From Tidjanibacter sp. (GTDB lineage: Bacteria; Bacteroidota; Bacteroidia; Bacteroidales; Rikenellaceae), in NCBI GenBank assembly GCA_017390585.1, contig JAFPBB010000073.1:16195-80194 (forward strand): a DNA stretch of 64,000 nt. Direction: 5' to 3'. Each line of letters starts with the position of its first letter. Position 1 is the first letter of the stretch. The position numbers were made by a program, and so were the translations under genes. Shown piece by piece: positions 8,165-16,885 of the stretch. Below the pieces are notes generated by a model. The model did not search any database and was not told the origin of the DNA. It worked only from the letters and a program-made list of their open reading frames with translations.

Positions 8165-10372
8165 CTATTTTTTATCCCTGCGCTCGGGGCGGTGGCCGCC
8201 TTTGTGCTCACCTTTGGGGCGTGCGGGCCTCTCGGCGGGCTCCACATAACCCTCGGGCTTGGGAAGCAACACCTTGCGCGAAAGCTTCAATTTGCCCGAC
8301 TTGGGATCGGCACCAATAAGCTTAACCTCGAGCATATCGCCCTCTTTCAGGCCGGTCTCTGCCATAGTCTCGAAGCGCTTGTAGTCGATCTCCGAGATGT
8401 GCAACAGAGCGTCCTTACCGGGAAGAATCTCGATGAATGCGCCGAAGTCGACAATCGAGCGAATCTTGCCGTTGTAGACCTCGCCCACCTCGGGAACAGC
8501 CACGATACCTTTGATGCGGGCCAGAGCAGCATCCATACCCTCTTTGTCCTGACCAAAGATGTCAACAACACCCTTGTTGTCCACCTCGGTGATGGTGATG
8601 GTGGTGCCGGTAGTCTTCTGGATATCCTGGATAACCTTGCCACCGGGGCCGATAACAGCGCCAATGAAGTCCTGGGGACTGATGATCTGTACGATGCGGG
8701 GTACGAAGGGACGGAAGTCCTCGCGAGGCTCGGCGATGCACTCGGTGAGCTTACCGAGGATGTGCATACGGCCCTGGCGTGCCTGCTCGAGAGCCCTTGC
8801 GAGAACCTCATAGGAGAGGCCGTCGACCTTGATATCCATCTGGGTGGCGGTGATACCATCGGCGGTACCGGTCACCTTGAAGTCCATATCGCCCAAGTGG
8901 TCCTCGTCACCAAGAATGTCGGAGAGGATTGCGTAGCGCTCGCCCTCCGAAATCAGACCCATAGCAATACCCGAAACGGGTTTCTTCAGCTTCAGACCCG
9001 AATCCATAAGAGCCAGAGTACCAGCACATACGGTAGCCATCGACGACGAGCCGTTGGACTCGAGAATGTCGCTCACCACCCTCACTGCATAGGGGTTCTC
9101 CTCACCCACGGGAACCATAGGTTTCAGAGCCCTCCAAGCCAAGTTGCCGTGGCCAATCTCGCGGCGCGAGAGGCTGCGTGCGGGCTTAGCCTCGCCGGTA
9201 GAGAAGGGAGGGAAGTTGTAGTGGAGCACAAACTGCTCGCTACCCTGGTTGAGAACCTCGTCGATCATCTTCTCGTCGAGCTTGGTACCGAGGGTCACGG
9301 TGGTCATCGACTGGGTCTCACCGCGGGTGAAGACAGCCGAACCGTGGGCGCAAGGAAGTACGCCTACCTCACACCAGATGGGGCGAATCTCGTCGGTCTT
9401 ACGGCCATCGAGACGTTTGCCCTCGTCGAGAATCATATTCCTCATCGCCTTCTTCATCACCTCGTCGTGGAAGTAGCGGTGGATCATACCCTTCTTCTCC
9501 TCGAGCTCCTCCTCGGTGAACTGCTCGCAGAACTCTGCCTCGAGAGCCTCGAAGGCCTCGCTGCGCTCGTGTTTGGCGCTACCAGCAGTTGCAATGGCGT
9601 AGGCCTTGTCGTAGGTCTCGGCGATAACTTTTGCCTTGAGCTCCTCGTCGTTCACCTCGTGGCAGTACTCCCTCTTGACATCTTTGCCAAGCTCTTTTGC
9701 GAGCTCCATCTGCACCAAGCACTGGGGTTTGATGGCCTCGTGAGCAAACTTGATAGCCTCGAGCATATCGGCCTCGCTCACCTCTTTCATCTCGCCCTCC
9801 ACCATCAGGATGTTGTCGTAGGTTGCGCCCACCATCAGGTCGATGTCGGCGTCCTTATTCTGGTCGAAGGTGGGGTTGATGATGAGCTCGCCATTTACCC
9901 TTGCAACCCTCACCTCGGAGATGGGGCACTCAAAGGGGATGTCCGACACTGCCAGAGCAGCCGAAGCGGCCAAACCAGCCAAAGCATCGGGCTGAATATC
10001 TTTTGCAGCCGAGATGAGGTTCACGGTCACAAACACCTCTGCGTGGTAGTTGGAGGGGAACAGGGGGCGGAGAGCTCGGTCGATGAGCCTTGCCACCAGA
10101 ATCTCGCTATCCGAGGGGCGTGCCTCACGTTTGAGGAAGCCTCCGGGGAAGCGGCCTGCAGCTGCATATTTTTCGCGATACTCTACCGACAGGGGCATAA
10201 AGTCGCAATCGTCTTTTGCATCTTTTGCTGCCACCACGGTAGCGAGCAACATAGTGTCGCCCTGCTGAACGATTACCGAACCGTCAGCCTGTTTGGCATA
10301 CTTGCCAGTCGAAATGGTAATTTCGCGCTCGGCGTCGAGCTTGATTACCTTCTTGATTTCGTTGTACAACAT
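8165..10372 (-). CDS. pnp: Polyribonucleotide nucleotidyltransferase (PNPase)
   Basis: PNPase degrades RNA 3' to 5' by phosphorolysis, releasing nucleoside diphosphates, and works as a cytoplasmic trimer in mRNA turnover. The 735-residue protein has the expected order: first RNase PH domain ([17 protein letters not shown] near residue 75), a helical linker, and second RNase PH domain ([17 protein letters not shown] near 440). A KH domain follows with [11 protein letters not shown] near 570, then an S1 domain ([20 protein letters not shown]) near 625-695 and a short basic tail. The start [13 protein letters not shown] fits the family. It lies downstream of rpsO on the same strand, the usual rpsO-pnp order, but a strong terminator-like hairpin separates them. 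Confidence 0.97.
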   Translation of the reverse strand: MLYNEIKKVIKLDAEREITISTGKYAKQADGSVIVQQGDTMLLATVVAAKDAKDDCDFMPLSVEYREKYAAAGRFPGGFLKREARPSDSEILVARLIDRALRPLFPSNYHAEVFVTVNLISAAKDIQPDALAGLAASAALAVSDIPFECPISEVRVARVNGELIINPTFDQNKDADIDLMVGATYDNILMVEGEMKEVSEADMLEAIKFAHEAIKPQCLVQMELAKELGKDVKREYCHEVNDEELKAKVIAETYDKAYAIATAGSAKHERSEAFEALEAEFCEQFTEEELEEKKGMIHRYFHDEVMKKAMRNMILDEGKRLDGRKTDEIRPIWCEVGVLPCAHGSAVFTRGETQSMTTVTLGTKLDEKMIDEVLNQGSEQFVLHYNFPPFSTGEAKPARSLSRREIGHGNLAWRALKPMVPVGEENPYAVRVVSDILESNGSSSMATVCAGTLALMDSGLKLKKPVSGIAMGLISEGERYAILSDILGDEDHLGDMDFKVTGTADGITATQMDIKVDGLSYEVLARALEQARQGRMHILGKLTECIAEPREDFRPFVPRIVQIISPQDFIGAVIGPGGKVIQDIQKTTGTTITITEVDNKGVVDIFGQDKEGMDAALARIKGIVAVPEVGEVYNGKIRSIVDFGAFIEILPGKDALLHISEIDYKRFETMAETGLKEGDMLEVKLIGADPKSGKLKLSRKVLLPKPEGYVEPAERPARPKGEHKGGHRPERRDKK

Positions 10373-10446
10373 CTTTTTACGTCTTATTTATTTTGCATCC
10401 AATTGGTTGTCTTTTTGGGGGTGGATTTCTCATCCTTCAAACACAA

Positions 10447-10484
10447 AGCAAAGGCAAGTGCCATAGTGGAACATTGCCTTTGCT
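10447..10484 (-). terminator. Hairpin between rpsO and pnp
   Basis: A perfect 11-bp inverted repeat (AGCAAAGGCAA and TTGCCTTTGCT) begins about 26 bp past the rpsO stop. The minus strand continues TTGTGTTTG, so it may terminate most rpsO transcripts with read-through into pnp. Confidence 0.75.
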
Positions 10485-10509
10485 GTTGCATTCTCTTCTC
10501 AAGCGTAGC

Positions 10510-10782
10510 CTATTTACGGATACCGAGAGCCTTGATGATTGCCCTGTAGCGCTCGATGTCTACACGTTTGAGATAGTCGAGCAGCTGACGACGTTTACCT
10601 ACGAGGCGGAGCAGCGCGCGCTGGGTTCCGTAGTCGTGACGGTTCTGTTTCATGTGCTCGGTAAGGTGGTTGATACGGTAGGTAAAAAGTGCTACCTGGC
10701 TCTCAGGCGAACCAGTGTCTACTTTCGAAGCACCGTACTGACCGAAAAGCTCCTGCTTTTTCTCTGCGTTCAAATAACTCAT
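10510..10782 (-). CDS. rpsO: 30S ribosomal protein S15
   Basis: S15 binds 16S rRNA in the central domain of the 30S subunit and nucleates platform assembly. The 90-residue protein matches the usual length and carries the family core: [20 protein letters not shown] at about 24-43 and [22 protein letters not shown] at about 50-71. The start is the only sensible ATG. A good promoter lies upstream at 10854-10883. Confidence 0.98.
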   Translation of the reverse strand: MSYLNAEKKQELFGQYGASKVDTGSPESQVALFTYRINHLTEHMKQNRHDYGTQRALLRLVGKRRQLLDYLKRVDIERYRAIIKALGIRK

Positions 10783-10853
10783 TTTCTGATATTTATTAGT
10801 TATGTTCCACTTTACGACGAATCCGCCTTATCGAATATCGCCAAAGCGTGGCG

Positions 10854-10883
10854 CAAAAGTACAAATAAATTTCAAAATGCAAA
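10854..10883 (-). promoter_or_regulatory. rpsO promoter
   Basis: The minus strand carries TTTG (10880-10883), an 18-nt spacer and TACTTTTG (10854-10861), close to the Bacteroidetes TTTG-N19-TAnnTTTG consensus. The implied leader is about 70 nt. Confidence 0.7.
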
Positions 10884-10903
10884 ATTCAAAATTCAAAATT
10901 TTT
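10872..10903. repeat. AT-rich short tandem repeats (CAAAATT-type)
   Basis: Several copies of CAAAATT or close variants sit in the divergent intergenic region between rpsO and apbE, in strong contrast to the GC-rich surroundings. They overlap the -33 region of the rpsO promoter. Confidence 0.5.
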
Positions 10904-10989
10904 TGATTTTTAGGACATTATATGGCCTCCTCGACTCCGAAACGCGCCCCACAGAAGGCTTCGGCGTTTTCAAATCCCAAGATTCACCT

Positions 10990-10997
10990 TATCTTTG
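10990..10997 (+). promoter_or_regulatory. -7 promoter element of apbE, very close to the ATG
   Basis: TATCTTTG matches TAnnTTTG and ends 4 nt before the apbE ATG at 11002. A TTTT at 10967-10970 sits at the right distance (19 nt) for a degenerate -33. If used, the transcript would be leaderless or nearly so. Confidence 0.5.
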
Positions 10998-11001
10998 CGC
11001 T

Positions 11002-12027
11002 ATGAAAAAGTTTGGACCCATCCTCATAGCACTCCTTGCCGCCCTGGTTGTCGCCCTCATCGTGGTCGATTGCAGGCGCAAACCCTCGCTGCAGCCCCAG
11101 CCACACATCACCCTGCGTGGACAGGCCCTCGGCACCTTCTACCAAATCACCGCCCTCGGCACCCTGCCCAACGACTTCCAGCAGAGGCTCGACTCCCTCT
11201 TTGGGGTGGCCAACTCTTCGATGAGCATCTTCGACAAAGGGTCGCTCCTGAGTCGCATCAACCGCGGCGAGTGCTCCACTGCCGACCACCACATTGCACA
11301 CTGCATCTCCGTGGCCGAGGGGGTGAGTCGCCTCTCCGGGGGCTACTACGACATCACCATCCGCCCCTTGGTGGAGGCCTTCGGTTTTGCGGGCAAGAAC
11401 CCCGACTACACCGTCCGCGTCGACTCGCTCCTCGAATTTGTGGGCTACGAGAAGCTGAGGCTCAATGGGTTGGAGGTCATCAAGTCCGACCCGAGGGTCA
11501 CCATCGACCTCAACTCCATAGCCAAGGGCTACACCGTCGACCTTGCCGCCTCGCTCTTGGAGTCGTGTGGCGTGGAGAGCTACCTTGTGGACATCGGCGG
11601 CGAGATCTTCTGTCGCGGCACCAATCCTCGCGGTGAGCAGTGGGGTGTGGGTGTGGAGACCCCCTTCGAGGGCAACTTCTCCATCACGGGTGAGCACCTG
11701 ACCACCATAATCCGCGTCTCCAATCTCGCGATGGCCACCAGCGGCAACTACCGCAACTTCCGCACCGCACCCGACGGTCGCAAATTCACACACATCATCG
11801 ACCCCCACACCGGAGCCAACACCACATCCTCGCTCCTCTCCGCCACCGTCTTGGCCGAGAGTTGCACCCTCGCCGACGCCTATGGCACTATGTTCATAGC
11901 ACTCGGGCTCGAGCGCGCACGCGAGGTTGCCGAGCGCGAGGGCATCGCCGCCCTCTTCATCTACGACGACGGAGGCACAATGAGGGTGGAGCGCACCAGG
12001 GAGTTCAACCGCATAATCAAAGAGTAG
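11002..12027 (+). CDS. apbE: FAD:protein FMN transferase (ApbE family)
   Basis: ApbE enzymes transfer FMN from FAD onto threonine residues of membrane flavoproteins such as the NQR and RNF subunits, outside the cytoplasm. The 341-residue protein begins with a hydrophobic anchor (about residues 4-22, ending in VVDC, possibly a lipobox). It carries the family motifs DLNSIAKGYTVD, VDIGGEIFCRG, ATSGNYRNF and HIIDPHTG, and the metal-binding ADAYGTMFIALG. The frame extends about 200 codons upstream, but that part overlaps rpsO antisense. The ATG at 11002 gives a typical MKK signal. The helicase gene follows after 6 bp, so the two are probably co-transcribed. Confidence 0.93.
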   Translation: MKKFGPILIALLAALVVALIVVDCRRKPSLQPQPHITLRGQALGTFYQITALGTLPNDFQQRLDSLFGVANSSMSIFDKGSLLSRINRGECSTADHHIAHCISVAEGVSRLSGGYYDITIRPLVEAFGFAGKNPDYTVRVDSLLEFVGYEKLRLNGLEVIKSDPRVTIDLNSIAKGYTVDLAASLLESCGVESYLVDIGGEIFCRGTNPRGEQWGVGVETPFEGNFSITGEHLTTIIRVSNLAMATSGNYRNFRTAPDGRKFTHIIDPHTGANTTSSLLSATVLAESCTLADAYGTMFIALGLERAREVAEREGIAALFIYDDGGTMRVERTREFNRIIKE

Positions 12028-12033
12028 GAAAGA

Positions 12034-14460
12034 ATGCTTAGCAAAGAAGAGATATCCATACTTCAGGGGCTCAACCCCGCACAGGAGGCCGCGGTGAGGG
12101 ACTACACCTCGCCCTCGCTCATTGTGGCAGGTGCCGGCTCGGGCAAGACCCGCGTGCTCACCTGTCGCATAGCCTGGATGATTTCGCAGGGTGTTGCCCC
12201 GTGGGAGATTATGGCTCTCACCTTCACCAACAAGGCCGCCAAGGAGATGAGGGAGCGAATCACGGCAATGGTGGGCGAGGAGAAGGGTCGCTACATCTGG
12301 ATGGGCACCTTCCACTCCATCTTCCTCCGCATACTCTATGCCGAGGTGGAGCACATAGGTTTCCAGCCCAACTTCACCATCTATGACACCGCCCAGAGTG
12401 AGAGCCTCATCAAACGCATAATCAAGGATTTGCAGCTCAGCGACGAGGTCTACAAGCCCCGCGAGGTGCGCTCACGCATATCGCTCGCAAAGAACAACCT
12501 TGTCACCCCCCAAGCCTACGAGGCCAATGCCTCCTTCACCGAGGAGGACAAAAAGCGTCGCCAGCCCCAATTCTACCAGATCTACAAGGGCTATTGCGCC
12601 GCCTGCAAGCAGAACAATGCGATGGATTTCGACGACCTGCTGCTCCAGACCAACATCCTCTTCCGCGACCATCCCGACGTGTTGGAGAAATACCGCCAGA
12701 AGTTCAAGTACATCCTCGTGGATGAGTATCAGGACACCAACGTGGCGCAGTATATCATCGTCCGCAACCTCGCGGCGGGAAGTTCGAAGATCTGCGTTGT
12801 GGGCGACGATGCACAGAGCATCTACTCCTTCCGTGGTGCCAAAATCGAGAACATCCTCCGCTTCCAGCGCGACTTCCCCGAGGCACGACTCTTCAAGCTC
12901 GAGCAGAACTACCGCTCCACACGCACCATAGTCGAGGCCGCCAACAGCATCATCGAGCACAACAAACACCGCATCAAAAAGCGCGTCTACTCGGAGAATG
13001 CCCGAGGTGAGAAAATCAAGCTCCTGAGGGCCTACACCGAGGGTGAGGAGGCTCAGATGGTGGCCACAGGCATCCGCACAGCACACGCCCTCGACGGCTC
13101 GGACGACTGGAGCAACATCGCCATCCTCTACCGCACCAACGCCCAATCGCGTGCGCTCGAGGAGGCTCTCCGCAAGCGCGACATCCCCTACCGCATCTAC
13201 GGCGGCCACTCCTTCTACGACCGCAAGGAGGTCAAGGACCTGATGGCCTACTTCAAGACCATAGCCAACCCCCGCGACGACGAGTCGCTGCTGCGCATCA
13301 TCAACTACCCCGCACGCGGCATTGGCGATGTGACCATCAACCGCATCCGTGAGTTTGCCGCAGCCAAAGGGGTGAGTCTCTGGGAGGCTCTCTCCAATGC
13401 CACCCCCGAGGAGCAGGCCCTCTTGGGCAAGAGAGTGATGGAGTTCCACTCGCTCATCTACTCCCTCTCGTTGCTCCGCAGCGAGAAGACCCTCTACGAA
13501 TTTGGCCTCGAGGTGGCCACCCGCTCCGGACTCATCTCCAGCTTCAAACTCAACCCCTCGCCCGAGAACGAGAGCGCACTCCAGAACATCGAGGAGCTGC
13601 TCAATGCAATGCAGAACTTCCGCCACGAGATGATTGAGGTGGCTGGTGCAGAGGAGGTTACGGAGCCCTCGCTCGAGGTGTGGTTGCAGAATATCTCGCT
13701 GCTGACCGATATGGACGAGAAGGATGTGGAGCGCAAAAATTGGGTGACGCTGATGACCGTCCACGCCTCCAAAGGACTCGAGTTCGACCACATTTTCATC
13801 ACGGGTCTCGAGGAAAACCTCTTCCCGAGTCTCAACTCCATAGCCTCGCCCGAGCAGGTCGAGGAGGAGCGAAGGCTCTTCTATGTGGCCGTAACGAGGG
13901 CCAAGGTGGATGTGACAATCTCCTTTGCCGAGACCCGCTTCAAGTGGGGCAACACGGAGTTCAGCCGCCCCAGCCGCTTCCTCAAGGAGATCGACCCCGC
14001 CTACCTCGACGTGCGATTCGAGGAGCGCGAGGAGAAGGGGGAGCGCGAGAACGGACGAGAGCGCATCGAGGAGCTCAAGCGTCGCTACGACCAGCGCGAA
14101 AATCGCACCGTTGTGGACCGACGCGACTACTACTCGCGCGGCACACGTCCCACCCCCTATGGTCAGCCCACCGCACCCTCCTACGGTGGTCGCCACACCT
14201 CCCCCACCACCCCGTCGCATCCGCCAATGCCCGACACCTCGAGGATGAAGAGCGTGGGTGTTCGCAACACCGAGAGCGGCGAGAAGGTAAGTTCGGGTAG
14301 CGGCTACAGTGTGGGTCAGAGGGTGAGCCACGCCCGCTTCGGCGTGGGTTGCATCAAGGACATCGAGGTGCTCACCAAGGATATGAAAATCACCGTGGAG
14401 TTCGAAGAGTTCGGCACCAAATCGCTCCTGGCCGCCTATGCCAAACTAACCATCCTGTAG
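12034..14460 (+). CDS. ATP-dependent DNA helicase, UvrD/PcrA type
   Basis: This is a superfamily 1A 3'-5' helicase for DNA repair and replication fork maintenance. In the 808-residue protein, motif I GAGSGKTR lies near residue 33, motif II VDEYQDTN near 232, motif IV QNYRSTRT near 290, motif V TVHASKGLEFDHIF near 575 and motif VI RRLFYVAVTRA near 615. The charged, proline-rich region near 660-735 is the usual disordered linker of PcrA. The last 60 residues (VGQRVSHARFGVGCIKDIE) form the Tudor-like C-terminal domain that contacts RNA polymerase in PcrA. uvrD or pcrA would both be reasonable names. Confidence 0.95.
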   Translation: MLSKEEISILQGLNPAQEAAVRDYTSPSLIVAGAGSGKTRVLTCRIAWMISQGVAPWEIMALTFTNKAAKEMRERITAMVGEEKGRYIWMGTFHSIFLRILYAEVEHIGFQPNFTIYDTAQSESLIKRIIKDLQLSDEVYKPREVRSRISLAKNNLVTPQAYEANASFTEEDKKRRQPQFYQIYKGYCAACKQNNAMDFDDLLLQTNILFRDHPDVLEKYRQKFKYILVDEYQDTNVAQYIIVRNLAAGSSKICVVGDDAQSIYSFRGAKIENILRFQRDFPEARLFKLEQNYRSTRTIVEAANSIIEHNKHRIKKRVYSENARGEKIKLLRAYTEGEEAQMVATGIRTAHALDGSDDWSNIAILYRTNAQSRALEEALRKRDIPYRIYGGHSFYDRKEVKDLMAYFKTIANPRDDESLLRIINYPARGIGDVTINRIREFAAAKGVSLWEALSNATPEEQALLGKRVMEFHSLIYSLSLLRSEKTLYEFGLEVATRSGLISSFKLNPSPENESALQNIEELLNAMQNFRHEMIEVAGAEEVTEPSLEVWLQNISLLTDMDEKDVERKNWVTLMTVHASKGLEFDHIFITGLEENLFPSLNSIASPEQVEEERRLFYVAVTRAKVDVTISFAETRFKWGNTEFSRPSRFLKEIDPAYLDVRFEEREEKGERENGRERIEELKRRYDQRENRTVVDRRDYYSRGTRPTPYGQPTAPSYGGRHTSPTTPSHPPMPDTSRMKSVGVRNTESGEKVSSGSGYSVGQRVSHARFGVGCIKDIEVLTKDMKITVEFEEFGTKSLLAAYAKLTIL

Positions 14461-14488
14461 GGTTGTAGGCGAGCCTCGGAGAGGAGAT

Positions 14489-14551
14489 AAAATAAGGTAG
14501 GAAATATGGTACGTTTTCAAGCCAAACGTACCATATTTCCTACCTTATTTT
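14489..14551. terminator. Exceptionally long perfect inverted repeat / bidirectional terminator
   Basis: The arms 14489-14516 and 14524-14551 are perfectly complementary over 28 bp with a 7-nt loop (TCAAGCC). They lie between the convergent helicase and PAP2 genes. A/T-rich ends make it a functional bidirectional terminator candidate. The inner part of each arm contains AATATGGTACGTTT, a motif repeated elsewhere in the window. Confidence 0.9.
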
Positions 14552-14560
14552 TTCGCACAC

Positions 14561-15157
14561 CTAACCGCGCAACTCTCTAATGTGCAGTCGTTTGTCGGCC
14601 AGATTCACAAGCCAGCTCACAAAAGCACCCACCAAGGCGCCCAAAATCCAGCCAAAGAGTATCTGAGAGGGGAAGTGGACACCCAAATAGATTCTCGAGT
14701 AGCCCACAGCAAAGACCCACGCGGCCATCCACGGCCAATAGGCCCTACTCTCGCGCAGTGCACCCAGCCCCACAACCAGAAAAATACTCATCGTGGTGGC
14801 CGCGTGGGCCGATATGGTGCCATAGCGGCCGAAGATGCAGTGCTCCTGCTTGATGGGGTCCCACACGAGGTGGAGTTGTTCGCGGATGCCCTCAACGCGG
14901 TTGGGGCGCAACATCTGGTAGGTCTCCTTGAAGTAGTTGCAAATCTGGTCGCTCAAGGCAACTCCCACAACAACCGCCAGCAGAATCACCACCATATAGC
15001 GCCACCCCCAACGCCGATAGACCATCCACAAGAGAAACAAGTAGAGCGGAGCCCAAGTGAGCTTCTCCGAGGTGAGCCACATCAGGCGGTCGAGAACAAG
15101 GCCGCCATCGAAATTGAGCGCGAGCATTGCGCTATGGTCAAGTGCTGTGAGATTCAT
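14561..15157 (-). CDS. PAP2-family membrane phosphatase with altered motif 3
   Basis: This is a 198-residue integral membrane protein with about five or six hydrophobic segments. It has PAP2 signature 1 (KETYQMLRP), a signature 2 variant (TISAHAATT, with A in place of G in the usual PSGH) and signature 3 (SRIYLGVHFPSQ). In typical PAP2 enzymes the histidine of signature 3 is followed three residues later by Asp; here that position is Gln. Likely substrates are lipid pyrophosphates, undecaprenyl pyrophosphate or lipid A phosphate, but activity is uncertain given the substitutions. It converges on the helicase gene across the long inverted repeat. Confidence 0.8.
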   Translation of the reverse strand: MNLTALDHSAMLALNFDGGLVLDRLMWLTSEKLTWAPLYLFLLWMVYRRWGWRYMVVILLAVVVGVALSDQICNYFKETYQMLRPNRVEGIREQLHLVWDPIKQEHCIFGRYGTISAHAATTMSIFLVVGLGALRESRAYWPWMAAWVFAVGYSRIYLGVHFPSQILFGWILGALVGAFVSWLVNLADKRLHIRELRG

Positions 15158-15250
15158 TGTGTTTGGGTATAGTGGGTTTGGTGGAGGTGGATAGGGTGCT
15201 CCCCAGGGGAGTCGAGAGTCTGCCCTCCGCAGAGGTGGTTAGTAGGCCAA

Positions 15251-15928
15251 TTAGTTGTTGTCGCGGGCAAAGCCGAGGTAGTAGAGGAGGGTGGCAATGG
15301 CACTCAAGGCAGCCACAAGGTAGGTGCGCGCAGCCCAACGGAGCGACACCGTGGCACCCTTCATCTGCTCGGGATTCAACACACCGCTACCCTCGAGCCA
15401 ACGAATGGCACGAGCCGAAGCGTTGTACTCCACAGGCAGAGTGACCAACGAGAAGAGTGCCGAGGCGGCAATCATAGCAATGCCCACCCAGAAGATTGCA
15501 GGCACGCTGTTGATAAGCAAGATACCCAACACAATCACCCAAGTGGAGAGCGACGAGGATATCTGGATGACGGGGACAAGCGCCGAGCGGAGTCGGAGGG
15601 GTGCATAGCCATAGGCGTGCTGCACGGCGTGGCCACACTCGTGGGCTGCGACGGCGGCTGCGGCTATGGATGCGCTGGAGTAGACACTCTCGCTGAGGTT
15701 GACGGTGCGAGTGGCGGGGTTGTAGTGGTCGGTGAGGTGGCCGCGTGTGGAGATCACCTTCACGTCGTGGATGCCGTGGTCGCGCAACATACGCTCGGCC
15801 ACATCCTTGCCGGTGAATCCGCCAGGGAAGTGTACGCGCGAATACTTGTTGAAGACCGAATTGAGGCGCAGTTGCACGATGAGGCCCGCCACGCCGATGA
15901 CGATAAGCAAAAGAATCGATGTTGACAT
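15251..15928 (-). CDS. Membrane zinc metallopeptidase, YugP/PF04298-like
   Basis: This is a 225-residue membrane protein with an N-terminal membrane segment, a zinc site in AAHECGHAVQHAYGY (HExxH near residue 112-116) and two to three hydrophobic segments after it. This arrangement is that of the neutral zinc metallopeptidases of the YugP family, whose substrates are not known. The frame extends 21 codons further upstream. I prefer the ATG at 15928 (MSTSILLLIVIGV), which begins directly with the membrane anchor. It lies 93 bp upstream of the PAP2 gene, on the same strand. Confidence 0.85.
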   Translation of the reverse strand: MSTSILLLIVIGVAGLIVQLRLNSVFNKYSRVHFPGGFTGKDVAERMLRDHGIHDVKVISTRGHLTDHYNPATRTVNLSESVYSSASIAAAAVAAHECGHAVQHAYGYAPLRLRSALVPVIQISSSLSTWVIVLGILLINSVPAIFWVGIAMIAASALFSLVTLPVEYNASARAIRWLEGSGVLNPEQMKGATVSLRWAARTYLVAALSAIATLLYYLGFARDNN

Positions 15929-16029
15929 TGTCTGTTCTCTGTTTCTAACTATTAAATAAGGGTTGCACAATCGTAGTGCGAGGCGCCACAAGCACCCCGC
16001 CTACAACACAAACGCACCCAGGGGCACAA

Positions 16030-16794
16030 CTATTGTTCGAGGAACTTATAGTAGGAGTCGGCCTGCGCGGTGGGGGTGAGCACAATCTCGCTGATGTTGA
16101 CGTGGGGAGGCTGCATTGCCGCCCAAACGATTGCCTCGGCAACATCCTCACCCTTAAGAGGTTGGAGACCCTTGTAGACACCATCGGCACGGTCCTTGTC
16201 GCCGTGGAAGCGGACCACGGAGAACTCGGTCTCAACCATTCCGGGGCGAATCTCGGTCACTCGGATGCGGTGGCGCAGGAAGTCGATACGCATACCGTGG
16301 CTGAGTGCGTGTACGGCGTGCTTGGTGGCGCAATAGACGTTGCCGTTCTCATAGACCTGCGTGCCCGCGGTGGAGCCGAGGTTGATGATGTGGCCGCCCT
16401 CGCCGCGCTCAATCATTCGGTTGGCCACAGCGCGGGTGATATAGAGAAGGCCCTTGACGTTGGTGTCGATCATAGCGTTCCAATCGGCAGTGGCGCCCTC
16501 ATTGAGGTGCTCCAAACCCGACGCGAGGCCCGCGTTGTTGACGAGGATGTCGATCTGGGCAAACTCCTCGGGCAGAGCCTCGAGAGCCGCCTCACACATA
16601 GCCTTCTCTCTCACGTCGAACGATGCCACGCAGACCTCCGCACCAAACTGCTCCTTCAGCTCGGCCTTGAGTGCTGCCAGGCGTTCGCTGCGACGTCCTG
16701 TGATGATTATTTTGTAACCCTCCTCGGCAAATGCTCGTGCGGTGGCCTCGCCGATACCGGAGGTTGCGCCGGTGATCAATACTACTTTACTCAT
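16030..16794 (-). CDS. Short-chain dehydrogenase/reductase (YdfG-like)
   Basis: This is a cytoplasmic NAD(P)-dependent oxidoreductase of 254 residues. The nucleotide-binding TGATSGIG is at residues 8-15, NNAG follows near 88, the catalytic serine is in NLGSTAG, and YxxxK is in YCATK. TGRRSERL after the second strand suggests NADP preference. Overall it resembles YdfG / 3-hydroxy acid and serine dehydrogenases, so small hydroxy acids are the likely substrates. A longer frame exists upstream but overlaps the divergent permease gene. The ATG at 16794 gives the standard MSKVVLITGA start. Confidence 0.88.
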   Translation of the reverse strand: MSKVVLITGATSGIGEATARAFAEEGYKIIITGRRSERLAALKAELKEQFGAEVCVASFDVREKAMCEAALEALPEEFAQIDILVNNAGLASGLEHLNEGATADWNAMIDTNVKGLLYITRAVANRMIERGEGGHIINLGSTAGTQVYENGNVYCATKHAVHALSHGMRIDFLRHRIRVTEIRPGMVETEFSVVRFHGDKDRADGVYKGLQPLKGEDVAEAIVWAAMQPPHVNISEIVLTPTAQADSYYKFLEQ

Positions 16795-16856
16795 ACTCTT
16801 GCGGTGTAAAAAAAAGATGTTATATGTTTTGTGAGGTAAATATATCAATTTTTTTG

Positions 16857-16864
16857 TACTTTTG
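16857..16864 (+). promoter_or_regulatory. -7 promoter element of the FtsX-like permease gene
   Basis: TACTTTTG matches TAnnTTTG, 21 nt before the ATG at 16886 and preceded by an AT-rich stretch. Confidence 0.55.
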
Positions 16865-16885
16865 AGCCACAAGAGAGCGAAAAAG

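Noticed and set aside
10872-10903. Possible CRISPR-like array of CAAAATT units
   Set aside because: Units are only 7-10 bp, contiguous and AT-rich, without spacers; no cas genes are nearby.
10393-11001. 203-codon extension of apbE upstream over rpsO
   Set aside because: It runs antisense to ribosomal protein S15 and through the promoter region, with no ApbE-like content.
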